64,000 nt of DNA, taken from positions 62,001-126,000 of the forward strand of contig JACJYA010000007.1 in the NCBI GenBank assembly GCA_020636315.1. Reading direction: 5' to 3'. The notes beneath the pieces are model-generated. The model saw only the letters and a program-made list of their open reading frames with translations. It made no database searches and was not told the DNA's origin. The stretch comes from Lewinellaceae bacterium (GTDB lineage: Bacteria > Bacteroidota > Bacteroidia > Chitinophagales > Saprospiraceae). The translations under genes were made by a program, and so were the position numbers. This document shows positions 53,912-63,228 of this stretch, piece by piece (within the stretch, counting starts at the first letter, position 1; every line of letters starts with the position of its first letter).

Positions 53912-54766
53912 ATGCAGGAAATCGAATTTAGCTGGGAAACCAGAGATGGATTGAATATTTATGGCAAGGAATGGAAAGCCGACAATCCTTCCGGAGTCAT
54001 CTGCCTGGTCCACGGCCTGGGAGAACACATTAATCGTTATGGACATTTTGCCCGGTTCTTTACAGCCCATGGTTATAGTATTATCGGATATGACCGGCGC
54101 GGGCATGGCCGGTCCGGCGGACAGAAAGGGCATGCGCCTGACGCAGATGTCCTGCTGGATGAAGTAGCTCACCTTCTGATCGAAGCGGAGATCCGATACC
54201 GGGACTTCCCGGTTTTTCTTTACGGCCAAAGCCAGGGAGGGCTGCTTGTTCTGGCCTATGCCCTTAAACGCCACCCCAATATTCAGGGAATAATTGCTTC
54301 CTCTCCCTGGATCCGCCTGAGTTTTGAACCGGCAGGGGTCACGATTTTTCTGGGGAAGCTCGCACACAAGATATTTCCTGCCTTCTCACAGCCTAACGGG
54401 CTGGACACCAAAAGCCTTTCAAGGGATCCGGCGGTAGTCCGTGCGTATGAAGAAGACCCACTGGTTCACGACCGCATCACTGCAGCAATGGGTATAGCCA
54501 TGCTTGCTCAGTCGAGGTGGCTGGATTCCTATTCCGGCCCATTCCCGGCGCCGCTCCTCATCATGCATGGTACTTCTGATAAGATCACTTCACCGGTTGC
54601 CAGCCGTGAGTTTTCGGAACGCCTGGAAGGAGATGTAACTTATAGGCCCTGGGATGGGTTTTACCATGAGATCCATAATGAGCCAGGTAAGGAGGAGCCC
54701 CTTGAGTTTGCACTGGATTGGCTCAATCAGCACCGGAAAATGAAGAAATTAGGCAAGCAGCTCTAA
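53912..54766 (+). CDS. Monoacylglycerol lipase-like alpha/beta hydrolase
   Basis: 284 residues from ATG 53912 (a GTG start at 53891 is possible). Serine aminopeptidase S33-type hydrolase: VHGLGEHINRYGHFA (oxyanion region), YDRRGHGRSGG, nucleophile Ser in GQSQGG, Asp in HGTSDKITS and His in GFYHEIHNE. Such enzymes cleave monoacylglycerols or lysophospholipids. No signal peptide. Its stop TAA (54764-54766) interlocks with the stop of the convergent glycosyltransferase gene. Confidence 0.88.
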   Translation: MQEIEFSWETRDGLNIYGKEWKADNPSGVICLVHGLGEHINRYGHFARFFTAHGYSIIGYDRRGHGRSGGQKGHAPDADVLLDEVAHLLIEAEIRYRDFPVFLYGQSQGGLLVLAYALKRHPNIQGIIASSPWIRLSFEPAGVTIFLGKLAHKIFPAFSQPNGLDTKSLSRDPAVVRAYEEDPLVHDRITAAMGIAMLAQSRWLDSYSGPFPAPLLIMHGTSDKITSPVASREFSERLEGDVTYRPWDGFYHEIHNEPGKEEPLEFALDWLNQHRKMKKLGKQL

Positions 54767-55716
54767 AACCGCTGAATGGATTCGATAATATAAGATGGCC
54801 GTTGCTTGATCTCATTGTAAATATTGGAAAGGTAGATTGACATGATATAAAGGTTGAGGCAGGTAGTGGCGAAGAAAACGGCGATAAGGATGACCAGAAA
54901 TGTCCATCCGGAAAAAGGTTCTCCCATATTGCCGAAAAGGTCGATTCCCGTGAATTTCACTTTAAGAGCGTTGACGATCACCCCGAGCAGAAAGACAACG
55001 GAAAAAATAAATATCCATAAAAGCAGGCTGCGAAGGAAAGTGGTAAATGAGGTAATCGCAACGAGGGAGGTTCGAAACCGTTCCGCAAAAGACTCATCGA
55101 TAGCCGGATGGAGCGGCTTATCCGTTTCCAGAAATGCCGTTTTGTAACCAACGATCGAATAGATGGCCTTCATGTACCGCAGGTTTTCCCGAAGGCGTAG
55201 AAGAGAATTAAGCGCCCGCCGGGAGATGATCCTCGTATTGTGAGCCATTTCATCGATCTTCAGCGTGGAATAGTGTTTTAGTAAATAATAGAACAACTTG
55301 TAAAGCGGTTGAAACCGAAAACCTACCCGGCGGCCTTTGGCGCGCAGATAAACGATATCAAAATGCTCCTGGGTTTTCTCGAACAACCTTATAATCGTTT
55401 CCGGTTCCTGATAAAAGTCGAATTCAAAAATTACCGTGTAGTCTCCGTTTGCCCGGTCCAGCCCCGCTAAAATTGCATGGTTCCTGTTGGTGGTGCGGGA
55501 AAGGTTGAGCAAATATATGTTGTGTTTGAGTTCATCGGGAAGTGGGTCGATATAAGGTGGAACCGAAGCCTCAGGATTGTTGTTAACCAACACAACTTCA
55601 AAGTCTGAAAAATGCTCCGAGAGGACAGGAAAAAGGTTGGAAAGGTATTCCGGAAGCAACTCCAATTCACGAGGATGATAGATTACGCCGACGATGGAAA
55701 TAAAGCTATTGTACAT
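54763..55716 (-). CDS. Family 2 glycosyltransferase, DPM1/GtrB-like
   Basis: 317 residues. GT-A fold start SIVGVIYHPRELEL, VVLVNNNPEAS, and the acidic metal motif FEFDFYQEPETI in the place of the usual DADLQ. Two C-terminal membrane helices (about residues 228-250 and 270-295) are as in GtrB and polyprenyl-phosphate glycosyltransferases. It likely moves a sugar to a lipid carrier. No O-antigen cluster surrounds it. Overlaps the hydrolase gene tail-to-tail by 4 bp. Confidence 0.85.
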   Translation of the reverse strand: MYNSFISIVGVIYHPRELELLPEYLSNLFPVLSEHFSDFEVVLVNNNPEASVPPYIDPLPDELKHNIYLLNLSRTTNRNHAILAGLDRANGDYTVIFEFDFYQEPETIIRLFEKTQEHFDIVYLRAKGRRVGFRFQPLYKLFYYLLKHYSTLKIDEMAHNTRIISRRALNSLLRLRENLRYMKAIYSIVGYKTAFLETDKPLHPAIDESFAERFRTSLVAITSFTTFLRSLLLWIFIFSVVFLLGVIVNALKVKFTGIDLFGNMGEPFSGWTFLVILIAVFFATTCLNLYIMSIYLSNIYNEIKQRPSYIIESIQRF

Positions 55717-55989
55717 GAAAGGGGCGGTTTATTATCCGGCAGGTTGATGCAGGCATTAAGCCTGCCGGGGCGAAAATTAGCCAATAGAACTGATACTTCC
55801 AAGGCCGGATTTGGGTAAGTAAACCTTAAAAAAATGCTAAATTCAGCGGATTTTGATATAAAAGGCCTTGTTTTTTAGGAATTTAGTTTTAAATAAGACG
55901 CTAAGGCCTTATATTTCGTAAATTGTGCCGGCGAATGTAATCGCTTTGCGGCAAATTTTGTTAGCAATTAGTTAGAGGCGTACTGAGAA
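55717..55989. other. 273-bp region upstream of the C39 exporter
   Basis: No peptide-precursor ORF with a double-Gly leader was found; the only ATG frame is a 14-codon one beginning at 55838. The region holds an inverted repeat CCGGCAGG (55736-55743) / CCTGCCGG (55761-55768) in front of the glycosyltransferase gene, and two AAGGCCTT palindromes at 55862-55869 and 55903-55910 before the exporter. Confidence 0.55.
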
Positions 55990-58179
55990 ATGCCACGTAA
56001 ATTTCCGTTCTACCAGCAATTAGATGCCATGGACTGTGGGGCGACCTGCCTGAGGATGATTTCCCGTCACTTCGGCAGGTACTATTCCCTGGAATACCTC
56101 CGGGAATTGACCTACATGGGCAAACAAGGGGTGACTTTGTTAGGCATCAGTGATGCAGCCGAACATATTGGCCTGCAGTCATTGGCTGTCAAAACTACGT
56201 ATGACCGGCTGGCCCGGGATATCCCCTTACCGTGTATTGCTCACTGGCGGCAGGAACATTTCGTCGTTGTCTATAAGGTCAACAACAAATACGCCTGGGT
56301 TGCCGACCCGGCCTCCGGCAGGTACAGGCTTTCTAAAGAAGAATTCCTGAGCAACTGGGTCAGCGATAAAGAAGAAGGAGAAGACCTCGGAGTATTGTTA
56401 CTGCTCGAAACCACACCGGAATTTTTTGCCCGGGAGGGTGAAACGACAGACAAATCCGGGTTTGGGTATGTGTTCTCCTACTTTAAAAAATACCGTCCGC
56501 TGATCATTCAGCTTATCGTTGGGTTGTTCCTGGGCACCCTCTTACAACTGTGCTTCCCCTTCCTGATGAAAGCCATAGTGGATAAGGGGATTGACACAGA
56601 AGACCTCAATTTTATTCAGATCGTCCTCTTCGCTCAGCTCATCCTTTTTGCGACTCAACTGGCTGTGGAACAGTTCAGAAGCTGGATATTGCTTCATGTG
56701 GGAGTACGGGTCAACATCAGCCTGATATCTGACTTTCTGGCTAAGCTGACCAGGCTGCCCATCAGGTTTTTTGACTCCAAGATCACCGGTGACCTGATGC
56801 AGCGCATCGCCGACCATGAGCGGGTTCAACGGTTTCTTACCTCCACCTCGCTCGTTTCTATATTTACCTTTTTCAACTTCCTGGCTTTTTCTTATATTCT
56901 TTATCGCTGGCACAAGCTGGTATTCCTGGTATTTTTTGGCGGGACAGCCCTGTACCTGGGCTGGGTGTTCTTCTTCCAGCAGATGAGAAGAGAACTGGAC
57001 TACAAGCGCTTTGACCAGTCAGCCGACAACCAGAACAACCTCATTGAGTTGATCAATGGAATGCAGGAGATCAAGTTGCACAATGCTGAAAAGCAGAAAA
57101 GGTGGGCATGGGAACGGATACAGGCACGCCTTTTCAGAACTTCTGCCAGTTCTTTGCGCATTGGCCAGATTCAGCGGACAGGTGCTTCTTTTTTCAATGA
57201 GACGAAGAACCTGATTATCATCTTCATCGTTGCCCAGGCCGTTGTTAAGGGCGACATGACTCTGGGGATGTTGCTGGCCGTCCAGTACATCATCGGCCAG
57301 CTGAATACACCTCTGGGCAACCTGGTCGATTTTCTGCGAAACATGCAGGAGGCCAAGATCAGCCTGGAACGGATGAATGAGATCCATTTAAAGGAAGATG
57401 AAGAGCATGCCGGTGAAAAGATCATTCTCCTGCCGGAATCCGGCGACCTGGTTTTTGAGAAAGTCTCTTTTCAATATAATGGCCCTCATTCGCCAAATGT
57501 GCTGAAAAACATCAACCTGCGTATTCCCAAAGGGCAGACTACTGCCATCGTCGGCACCAGTGGAAGTGGAAAGACTACTATGCTGAAGTTGTTACTCAAC
57601 ATCTACCAGCCAACCGAAGGCGCCATCCGCCTGGGAGACATCAACCTGGTCAACATCAATAACCGGCTCTGGCGCAGCAAATGCGGGGTCGTAATGCAGG
57701 ACGGTTACATTTTCTATGATTCCATCGCAAAAAATATTGCTCTGGGCGATGAGATCATCGATAAGAAAAAATTGCTTAAAGCCGTAAAAGTAGCCAACAT
57801 CCAAAGTTTTATCGAATCCCTGCCGCTTGGGTACAATACCAAGATCGGCCAGGAGGGCCTCGGCCTTAGCCAGGGCCAAAAGCAGCGGCTGCTGATCGCA
57901 CGGGCTGTCTATAAGAACCCGGAATACATTCTTTTTGACGAAGCGACCACGGCCCTGGATGCCTATAATGAGATGGTTATTATGGAGAACCTCGAGGAAT
58001 TTTTCTTCGGCAGGACGGTAGTTATCGTTGCTCACCGCCTGAGCACGGTCATGAACGCAGATAATATTGTTGTCCTGGAAGGTGGTGAGATCGTAGAACA
58101 GGGCAACCACGAAGAACTCACCTATCTCCGGGGCGCCTATTATCAGCTGGTTCGCAACCAACTGGAATTGGGCGCATGA
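55990..58179 (+). CDS. ABC exporter with C39 peptidase domain
   Basis: 729 residues. Bacteriocin-type exporter: an N-terminal C39 cysteine protease with Gln10, catalytic Cys16 (MDCGATCLRM), His90 (QEHFVVVYKV) and Asp106 (VADPASG), all present, so it should cut leaders after Gly-Gly. Six membrane spans lie about residues 165-440, then an ATPase with GTSGSGKTTM (Walker A), LSQGQKQRLLIARA (signature) and YILFDEATTALD (Walker B). It acts in the inner membrane with the HlyD protein whose gene overlaps its stop. The cargo is unknown. Confidence 0.93.
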   Translation: MPRKFPFYQQLDAMDCGATCLRMISRHFGRYYSLEYLRELTYMGKQGVTLLGISDAAEHIGLQSLAVKTTYDRLARDIPLPCIAHWRQEHFVVVYKVNNKYAWVADPASGRYRLSKEEFLSNWVSDKEEGEDLGVLLLLETTPEFFAREGETTDKSGFGYVFSYFKKYRPLIIQLIVGLFLGTLLQLCFPFLMKAIVDKGIDTEDLNFIQIVLFAQLILFATQLAVEQFRSWILLHVGVRVNISLISDFLAKLTRLPIRFFDSKITGDLMQRIADHERVQRFLTSTSLVSIFTFFNFLAFSYILYRWHKLVFLVFFGGTALYLGWVFFFQQMRRELDYKRFDQSADNQNNLIELINGMQEIKLHNAEKQKRWAWERIQARLFRTSASSLRIGQIQRTGASFFNETKNLIIIFIVAQAVVKGDMTLGMLLAVQYIIGQLNTPLGNLVDFLRNMQEAKISLERMNEIHLKEDEEHAGEKIILLPESGDLVFEKVSFQYNGPHSPNVLKNINLRIPKGQTTAIVGTSGSGKTTMLKLLLNIYQPTEGAIRLGDINLVNINNRLWRSKCGVVMQDGYIFYDSIAKNIALGDEIIDKKKLLKAVKVANIQSFIESLPLGYNTKIGQEGLGLSQGQKQRLLIARAVYKNPEYILFDEATTALDAYNEMVIMENLEEFFFGRTVVIVAHRLSTVMNADNIVVLEGGEIVEQGNHEELTYLRGAYYQLVRNQLELGA

Positions 58180-59498
58180 TCCTAAAAACTCCGCCGAAAA
58201 TGAACGAGTACGAGAACATTGAGATCCGAAGTGAAGAAGTTCAGGAGATCCTGGGGACTCCGCCAGGCTGGATGGCACGCTATGGTACGCTCTTTGCATT
58301 TGTTGCCATCGTTGTAGTGGGCTGGGTCGGTTTCCTCTTAAAATATCCGGATACCGTGGAGGCCTCCATCACCATTACCACTACAGACCCCCCGAAGAGA
58401 CTGGTTACCGAGACCAGAGGAAGGGTGAAGAAAGTGCTGGCAAAAAATGAGCAGGAGGTAGAAGCCGGGCAGGTTCTCATCGTATTTGACAACAATGCCA
58501 GCCTTGAAGATGTCATGACCCTGGAAAATGCCATTATGGCTGTTGGAAATACCCCTTCTGATTCTACTCTTCTGGCTTTTTCGCTTCCCGGAAATGTGGT
58601 GCTGGGGGAACTCAAGGATGAACTCTATAGTTTTTACCGCCGACAACAGGATTTGAACCAGTTTCTTTCTAATCCTTATGACAACCTGAACCTGCAGCAA
58701 CTCAACAAAGAATTGGGAAAGGTGCAAAGCATGATCCGCAGCGACCGGGAGAGATGGGCAACCATCGGCCGGCAGATTGAATCGGTGGAAAAAAGGCTAC
58801 GCCGGGAAGAACAGTTATCCAGAGAAAATTTGCTTGCCGAGGAACGCGTGTCGCGAACAAGAGAGGAACTGCTGAGCCTGCGCCGGTCAAGAGAGGGAAT
58901 CGAAGCCTCCATCAAAAGTAAAGAACTGGATATGGATGGAATCCGCTCTGAGATGAGTGGCGTTCGCCAGGTTACAAAAGAGGGGAGAGAAGAAGCCGCC
59001 ATTGCTATGCGGGAGAGTTTTCAGGCACTGCAAAAAGCAGTCGAGGAATGGAAAAGGAAATTTGTCATCAGCTCTCCGATTAAAGGCATCGTATCGTTTA
59101 ACCTGGAAAGTATAAGTGAACAGCAATATGTAGAGGCGGATAGAGAGATCGGGGTTGTCGTTCCTCTGATGAGGCAGAAAACCAAAGGTTTTGTACAGGT
59201 CGATATGTCCCGTTCGGGAAAAATCCACTCTGGCCAGAAAGTAATCGTCAAACTGGACAGTTACTCCTACGCGGAATACGGAGCTATCGAGGCCAAAGTT
59301 GACAAGAAAAGCCAGGTGCCAATTGAAGGCAAAATCATCATTGAAATTGGTTTCAGGGATGAACTGGTTACCACTTTGGGAAAAAGGATCGAACCTTCAC
59401 GCGAAATGAAAGGCGACGCCATAATCATTACCAATGACAAAAGATTCATCGAACGGGTCTTTGAACGGGTGCGCAGTAAGGTAACTCCGGAAGGGTAG
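58176..59498 (+). CDS. HlyD-family membrane fusion protein
   Basis: 440 residues from ATG 58176, which overlaps the exporter stop (ATGA); ATG 58200 is the alternative. One inner-membrane span (about residues 40-60), a lipoyl-like half (TETRGRVKKVLAKNEQEVEAGQVL), a long coiled coil (about 160-290) and the second half with FVISSPIKGIVSF and VGVVVPL-type strands. It bridges the ABC exporter to an outer-membrane channel. No TolC-type gene is present in the window. Confidence 0.9.
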   Translation: MILKTPPKMNEYENIEIRSEEVQEILGTPPGWMARYGTLFAFVAIVVVGWVGFLLKYPDTVEASITITTTDPPKRLVTETRGRVKKVLAKNEQEVEAGQVLIVFDNNASLEDVMTLENAIMAVGNTPSDSTLLAFSLPGNVVLGELKDELYSFYRRQQDLNQFLSNPYDNLNLQQLNKELGKVQSMIRSDRERWATIGRQIESVEKRLRREEQLSRENLLAEERVSRTREELLSLRRSREGIEASIKSKELDMDGIRSEMSGVRQVTKEGREEAAIAMRESFQALQKAVEEWKRKFVISSPIKGIVSFNLESISEQQYVEADREIGVVVPLMRQKTKGFVQVDMSRSGKIHSGQKVIVKLDSYSYAEYGAIEAKVDKKSQVPIEGKIIIEIGFRDELVTTLGKRIEPSREMKGDAIIITNDKRFIERVFERVRSKVTPEG

Positions 59499-59535
59499 GG
59501 GCAAACCTGAGTCGGAATCCATTCTTTCAAGGGTT

Positions 59536-59631
59536 GTGTAAATGTGTATAAGGGCCTGGCGTAAATGACTAGTTGTCTTTTTTTACACTTATACACTCAC
59601 TTTTTGAGCGGCGCAGGATACACATTTACAC
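59536..59631. other. Overlapping inverted repeats between hlyD and lpdA
   Basis: GTGTAAATGTGTAT (59536-59549) is the exact reverse complement of 59618-59631, while the overlapping GTGTATAAG (59544-59552) is the exact reverse complement of 59588-59596. The two pairings exclude each other. A T-run lies at 59578-59584. The simplest reading is a bidirectional terminator for the convergent hlyD and lpdA genes. Confidence 0.5.
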
Positions 59632-59648
59632 GAACCGGAAAGCCTCTT

Positions 59649-61049
59649 CTACAGATGGATCACTTCGTCATAAGCGGCAGCGGCAGCTTCCATAACAGCC
59701 TCACTCATGGTGGGGTGCGGGTGGACAGCCTTAATGATCTCGTGCCCGGTGGTTTCCAGTTTGCGGGCTACGACCACTTCCGCGATCATTTCAGTAACAT
59801 TGGCTCCTATCATGTGGGCGCCCAGGAACTCTCCGTATTTTGCGTCAAAGACTACCTTGACAAAACCCTCCTTGGCTCCGGCGGCGCTGGCTTTTCCGGA
59901 TGCTGAAAATGGAAATTTTCCAACCTTAATCTGGTAGCCGGCATCCTTGGCTGCCTGTTCGGTATATCCTACCGAAGCCACTTCCGGGCTGCAATAAGTA
60001 CAGGAAGGGATATTATTATAATCAAGGGGGTGTGGCCCCAGCCCGGCGATCCGTTCTACACAGATGATCCCTTCGGCGCTGGCAACATGGGCCAGCGCAG
60101 GCCCTGGTACAACATCTCCAATGGCATAAACGCCGGCAACATTAGTCCGGTAATACTCATCCACTTTGATCATGCCCCGGTCGGTTTCAATACCGAGTGC
60201 TTCCAGTCCGATATTTTCCGTATTGGGTGTTACACCGGCGGCAGAGAGAACGATATCACATTTAATCTCCTGGGTTTCTCCTGTTTTTCGGCTCTTTACC
60301 AATACCGTACAACCACGCCCTTTGGTATCTACCGATTCCACAGAAGTGTTGGCCATTACTTCAATCCCTCTCTTTTTGTAGATCTTACCCAGCTCTTTGG
60401 AAATATCGGCATCCTCCCGGGGGACAAGCCCCTGTTCAAGGAATTCTACAATAGTGACTTCCGTTCCGATAGAGTGATAGAAATACGCAAACTCAACTCC
60501 TATAGCGCCTGCCCCGACAACCACCATTTTCTTCGGTTGCTTTTCCAGGCTCATGGCCTTGCGGTACTCGATCACCTTTTTCCCGTCAATTGGCAGATTG
60601 GGCAATTCCTTTGCTCTGCCGCCGGTTGCGACGATGATGTGCTCAGCGCTGTATTCTTTCTTTTTGCCCTCCGTATCCGTGACTTCGACTTTTTTACCCC
60701 TTGCCAGCTTTCCGTTCCCATTAAGGACGGTAATCTTATTTTTGCGGAAAAGGAAATTGATCCCTTTGCTCATGCCGTCGGCTACGCCCCGGCTACGCTT
60801 GATCATATCATCAAAGTTGGCGGAGGCATTATCTACTTCGATCCCGTAATCCCGGGCGTGTTGTATATATTCAAAAACCTGGGCACTTTTCAGTAATGCC
60901 TTGGTCGGGATACACCCCCAGTTCAGACAAATACCGCCCAGCGATTCGCGTTCTACAACGGCAACTTTCATTCCCAGCTGGGAAGCACGAATAGCCGCGA
61001 CGTAGCCGCCCGGGCCACTCCCAATAACAATAAGGTCAAATTTATCCAT
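59649..61049 (-). CDS. lpdA: Dihydrolipoyl dehydrogenase
   Basis: 466 residues from ATG 61049; an open stretch upstream is excluded because MDKFDLIVIGSGPGGYVAA is the family start. FAD enzyme reoxidising dihydrolipoamide of pyruvate or oxoglutarate dehydrogenase complexes or the glycine cleavage system. Redox disulfide in GGICLNWGCIPTKALL, NAD site VVVGAGAIGVEFA, and the active His-Glu in HPHPTMSE near the C-terminus. Other complex subunits are not nearby. A perfect -7 box (TATATTTG on minus) lies at 61125-61132. Confidence 0.95.
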   Translation of the reverse strand: MDKFDLIVIGSGPGGYVAAIRASQLGMKVAVVERESLGGICLNWGCIPTKALLKSAQVFEYIQHARDYGIEVDNASANFDDMIKRSRGVADGMSKGINFLFRKNKITVLNGNGKLARGKKVEVTDTEGKKKEYSAEHIIVATGGRAKELPNLPIDGKKVIEYRKAMSLEKQPKKMVVVGAGAIGVEFAYFYHSIGTEVTIVEFLEQGLVPREDADISKELGKIYKKRGIEVMANTSVESVDTKGRGCTVLVKSRKTGETQEIKCDIVLSAAGVTPNTENIGLEALGIETDRGMIKVDEYYRTNVAGVYAIGDVVPGPALAHVASAEGIICVERIAGLGPHPLDYNNIPSCTYCSPEVASVGYTEQAAKDAGYQIKVGKFPFSASGKASAAGAKEGFVKVVFDAKYGEFLGAHMIGANVTEMIAEVVVARKLETTGHEIIKAVHPHPTMSEAVMEAAAAAYDEVIHL

Positions 61050-61124
61050 GTCGGTTGCAATGTTTTGATTGGCTAATCTTTGCGAAATGGCAACAATCGG
61101 AGAAATACCATTGTTTATCGCCCG

Positions 61125-61132
61125 CAAATATA
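61125..61132 (-). promoter_or_regulatory. -7 box upstream of lpdA
   Basis: Minus-strand TATATTTG, a perfect TAnnTTTG match 76 nt before the start. No -33 TTG found. Confidence 0.45.
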
Positions 61133-61633
61133 CTCAGTTCTTTGGCTATGACGAAAAAAAGATGGAGGGGAGCTCCTCAGGAGCAGGAGAGAAATAAAAA
61201 AACCCCGCTACTTTTATGCAGCGGAGCTCATCTTAACTTGCTGATACTATAAATCTTATATAAGAGAAAAATCTCTTCAAATTCAGAACGGCAAGGTGCG
61301 AAGAACTCCTGTATCTAATTGCTGCAGAAACTTTATTAACAGGAAAAGACAGACAGAATAGTATCTTCTTTGAAACCGCCCTTTTGCCTTTCGTTCCTAA
61401 AAATAGGAAACTGAAACAACCCGGGCAAAAAAAGACACTGACAATTTGTCGGACAGCAAAATGTTGAAAAGTATAATTCTTTTGTTTAAAAAATTGATTT
61501 TCAATATTTAATGAGTAAATATATCATTTAATATGAAAAACCTCTTTCGGGAGAAGGGGCTGATAACCAGTAGCTAAAAAATTTGAGCCAATGGCATGTT
61601 TTTTCTGTTTTTTTTTGCCATGCCGCAAATTAA
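61133..61633. other. 501-bp non-coding region with minus-strand hairpins
   Basis: AT-rich, no convincing ORF. On the minus strand it offers TTCCTA/TAGGAA (61394-61409), AAGAGA/TCTCTT (61262-61277) and then a terminator at 61203-61226. At its right end GGCATG (61593-61598) pairs with CATGCC (61619-61624) around T-runs. It may be a long 3' UTR of the lipoprotein gene or a small RNA. Confidence 0.45.
61197..61226 (-). terminator. Minus-strand terminator with no nearby gene
   Basis: On the minus strand CTCCGCT and AGCGGGG pair (one G-T), 10-nt loop, then seven T. It lies about 410 bp past the nearest upstream minus-strand stop (61634). Confidence 0.6.
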
Positions 61634-62194
61634 TCACTTGCTTGCTACACTACCGGAAGGCTGTTCGCTAAGCGTGACAATCAGCAGGTTCCCTTTTTCC
61701 GTCCGGCCATCATCAATTTTGGCAAAGAAGCCCGGCTGTAGTTCAGTGCTCTGCCCCAGTGTTAGTTCCATGCTTCTTTCTTTTATGGCATCAGCTAAAG
61801 ATGCATAGATCACATAGGCAGGCCCCAGGTGCCCTAACCGGTTGAATTTGTTAATAGCTTCCTGTATCCAGTAACTGGATGGAGCTGCCTTGTACGGTTG
61901 AGTAAGGTAAAAACGAAACTCCTGATGAATATAGTCGCATCCTGTCTGAATGATGGATAACTGAAGCCCATCTTCAAAAGACAAATCTTCTACAGCCCTT
62001 TCCTCTTCCAGTTGAAAGCCATGTTGCAAAACGCTTCTCAATCCTTCGTTAAAGATGGGTTTGGGAGCCCCGTATCTGCAATCCGCGAACGGGTCGGCCG
62101 ATGAGGAAGGGGCTTCTTCCATGCAGCTGCTCACAGTAAAAAGGATAAGAAAAGCAAACAAGAGCGGGGGGCCTAATTTTTTGAAATTAAGCAT
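61634..62194 (-). CDS. Lipoprotein of unknown function
   Basis: 186 residues from ATG 62194 (a GTG lies two codons before). A long hydrophobic signal ends in the lipobox VSSC at about residue 24. The mature protein has two further Cys (about 39 and 86), a mixed alpha/beta pattern and no recognised family. Monocistronic by context: the left neighbour lpdA is 585 bp away and folE is divergent. Confidence 0.65.
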   Translation of the reverse strand: MLNFKKLGPPLLFAFLILFTVSSCMEEAPSSSADPFADCRYGAPKPIFNEGLRSVLQHGFQLEEERAVEDLSFEDGLQLSIIQTGCDYIHQEFRFYLTQPYKAAPSSYWIQEAINKFNRLGHLGPAYVIYASLADAIKERSMELTLGQSTELQPGFFAKIDDGRTEKGNLLIVTLSEQPSGSVASK

Positions 62195-62497
62195 GTTCAC
62201 AGGATTGATAATAGGTTATACCGGGGTTGGCCTCCGGCGTAATAATGTCTGGGAGAAGGCTTTATGGATCGATGTGAGGAGTATCAAACAGGGGAGCATT
62301 CAGTTTATACGCAGCACCACATAATAAGTTCCAATAACTCTTGTAATTTTTGGGTTGCGTTTTCCTTTGTTTACCAGGGAGAAGACAGATTCCGGCCGTT
62401 CGAAAAAATGATGGTTAAACAATCAATTTGGTTTTGGCGTTAGTGTAGGGGTTTTAAAAATACACAGGCTAAACCAGGCCAAACAAAAAAATACCTT
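62195..62497. other. 303-bp divergent intergenic region before folE
   Basis: Holds the upstream regions of the lipoprotein gene and folE. No perfect TAnnTTTG box, no riboswitch pattern and no ORF of note seen. Confidence 0.4.
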
Positions 62498-63214
62498 ATG
62501 ATCAATTCCAATTATGAGGCCAACGGCGTTGCGGCGCCTCACCTCAACGGCAACCCGTCCCGATATGCTGAAGCTTCCACCGACGAACTCGGTGACCAGC
62601 ACATCGCCACCTCCTATGAAACGCCACTGAGGCCGGATGCATTTGAAATGCCGGATGAGGAAAAAATGGTGAAGATCGAGAAACATTTCCGCGAGATCAT
62701 GGATATCCTGGGCCTGGACTTAAGGGATGATTCTCTCCAGGGGACTCCGAAGCGCGTCGCAAAAATGTTTGTACGGGAGGCCTTTTCCGGGTTAAACCCC
62801 CTGAATAAACCCAGCATCTCTTTATTCGAGAACAAGTTCCAATACCGGCAGATGCTGGTGGAAAAGAACATTCAGGTTCAATCCTTCTGTGAGCACCATT
62901 TCCTGCCCATTCAGGGGCATGCACACATTGCTTACATTGCAAATGGCAAAGTCATAGGGCTTTCCAAACTGAACCGCATAGTGGAATACTATGCCCGCCG
63001 TCCACAGGTGCAGGAAAGGCTGACGGTGCAGATCGCCAAAGAACTCAGGAAAGTCCTCGGGACCGAGGATGTCGCAGTCTATATTGATGCACGGCACATG
63101 TGCGTCGAGATGAGGGGCGTACAACACCCGAACTGCAGCACTGTAACGACTGAATACAGCGGGAAATTCCTGAATGAGAATACCCGCGCAGAGTTCCTGC
63201 AGGCTATTCGATAA
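62498..63214 (+). CDS. folE: GTP cyclohydrolase I
   Basis: 238 residues. Converts GTP to 7,8-dihydroneopterin triphosphate for folate or pterin synthesis. Zinc ligands are Cys and His in SFCEHHFLP and Cys in HMCVEMRGV; LQGTPKRVAKMFVREAFSGL and GLSKLNRIVEYYARRPQVQERLT are FolE signatures. The first 45 residues are an acidic, low-conservation extension. A truncated SDR frame starts 14 bp after its stop. Confidence 0.95.
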   Translation: MINSNYEANGVAAPHLNGNPSRYAEASTDELGDQHIATSYETPLRPDAFEMPDEEKMVKIEKHFREIMDILGLDLRDDSLQGTPKRVAKMFVREAFSGLNPLNKPSISLFENKFQYRQMLVEKNIQVQSFCEHHFLPIQGHAHIAYIANGKVIGLSKLNRIVEYYARRPQVQERLTVQIAKELRKVLGTEDVAVYIDARHMCVEMRGVQHPNCSTVTTEYSGKFLNENTRAEFLQAIR

Positions 63215-63228
63215 AAAATAAACAAACT

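Noticed and set aside
61055..61252. 65-codon plus-strand frame upstream of lpdA
   Set aside because: Overlaps the lpdA promoter and the minus-strand terminator; composition is not protein-like.
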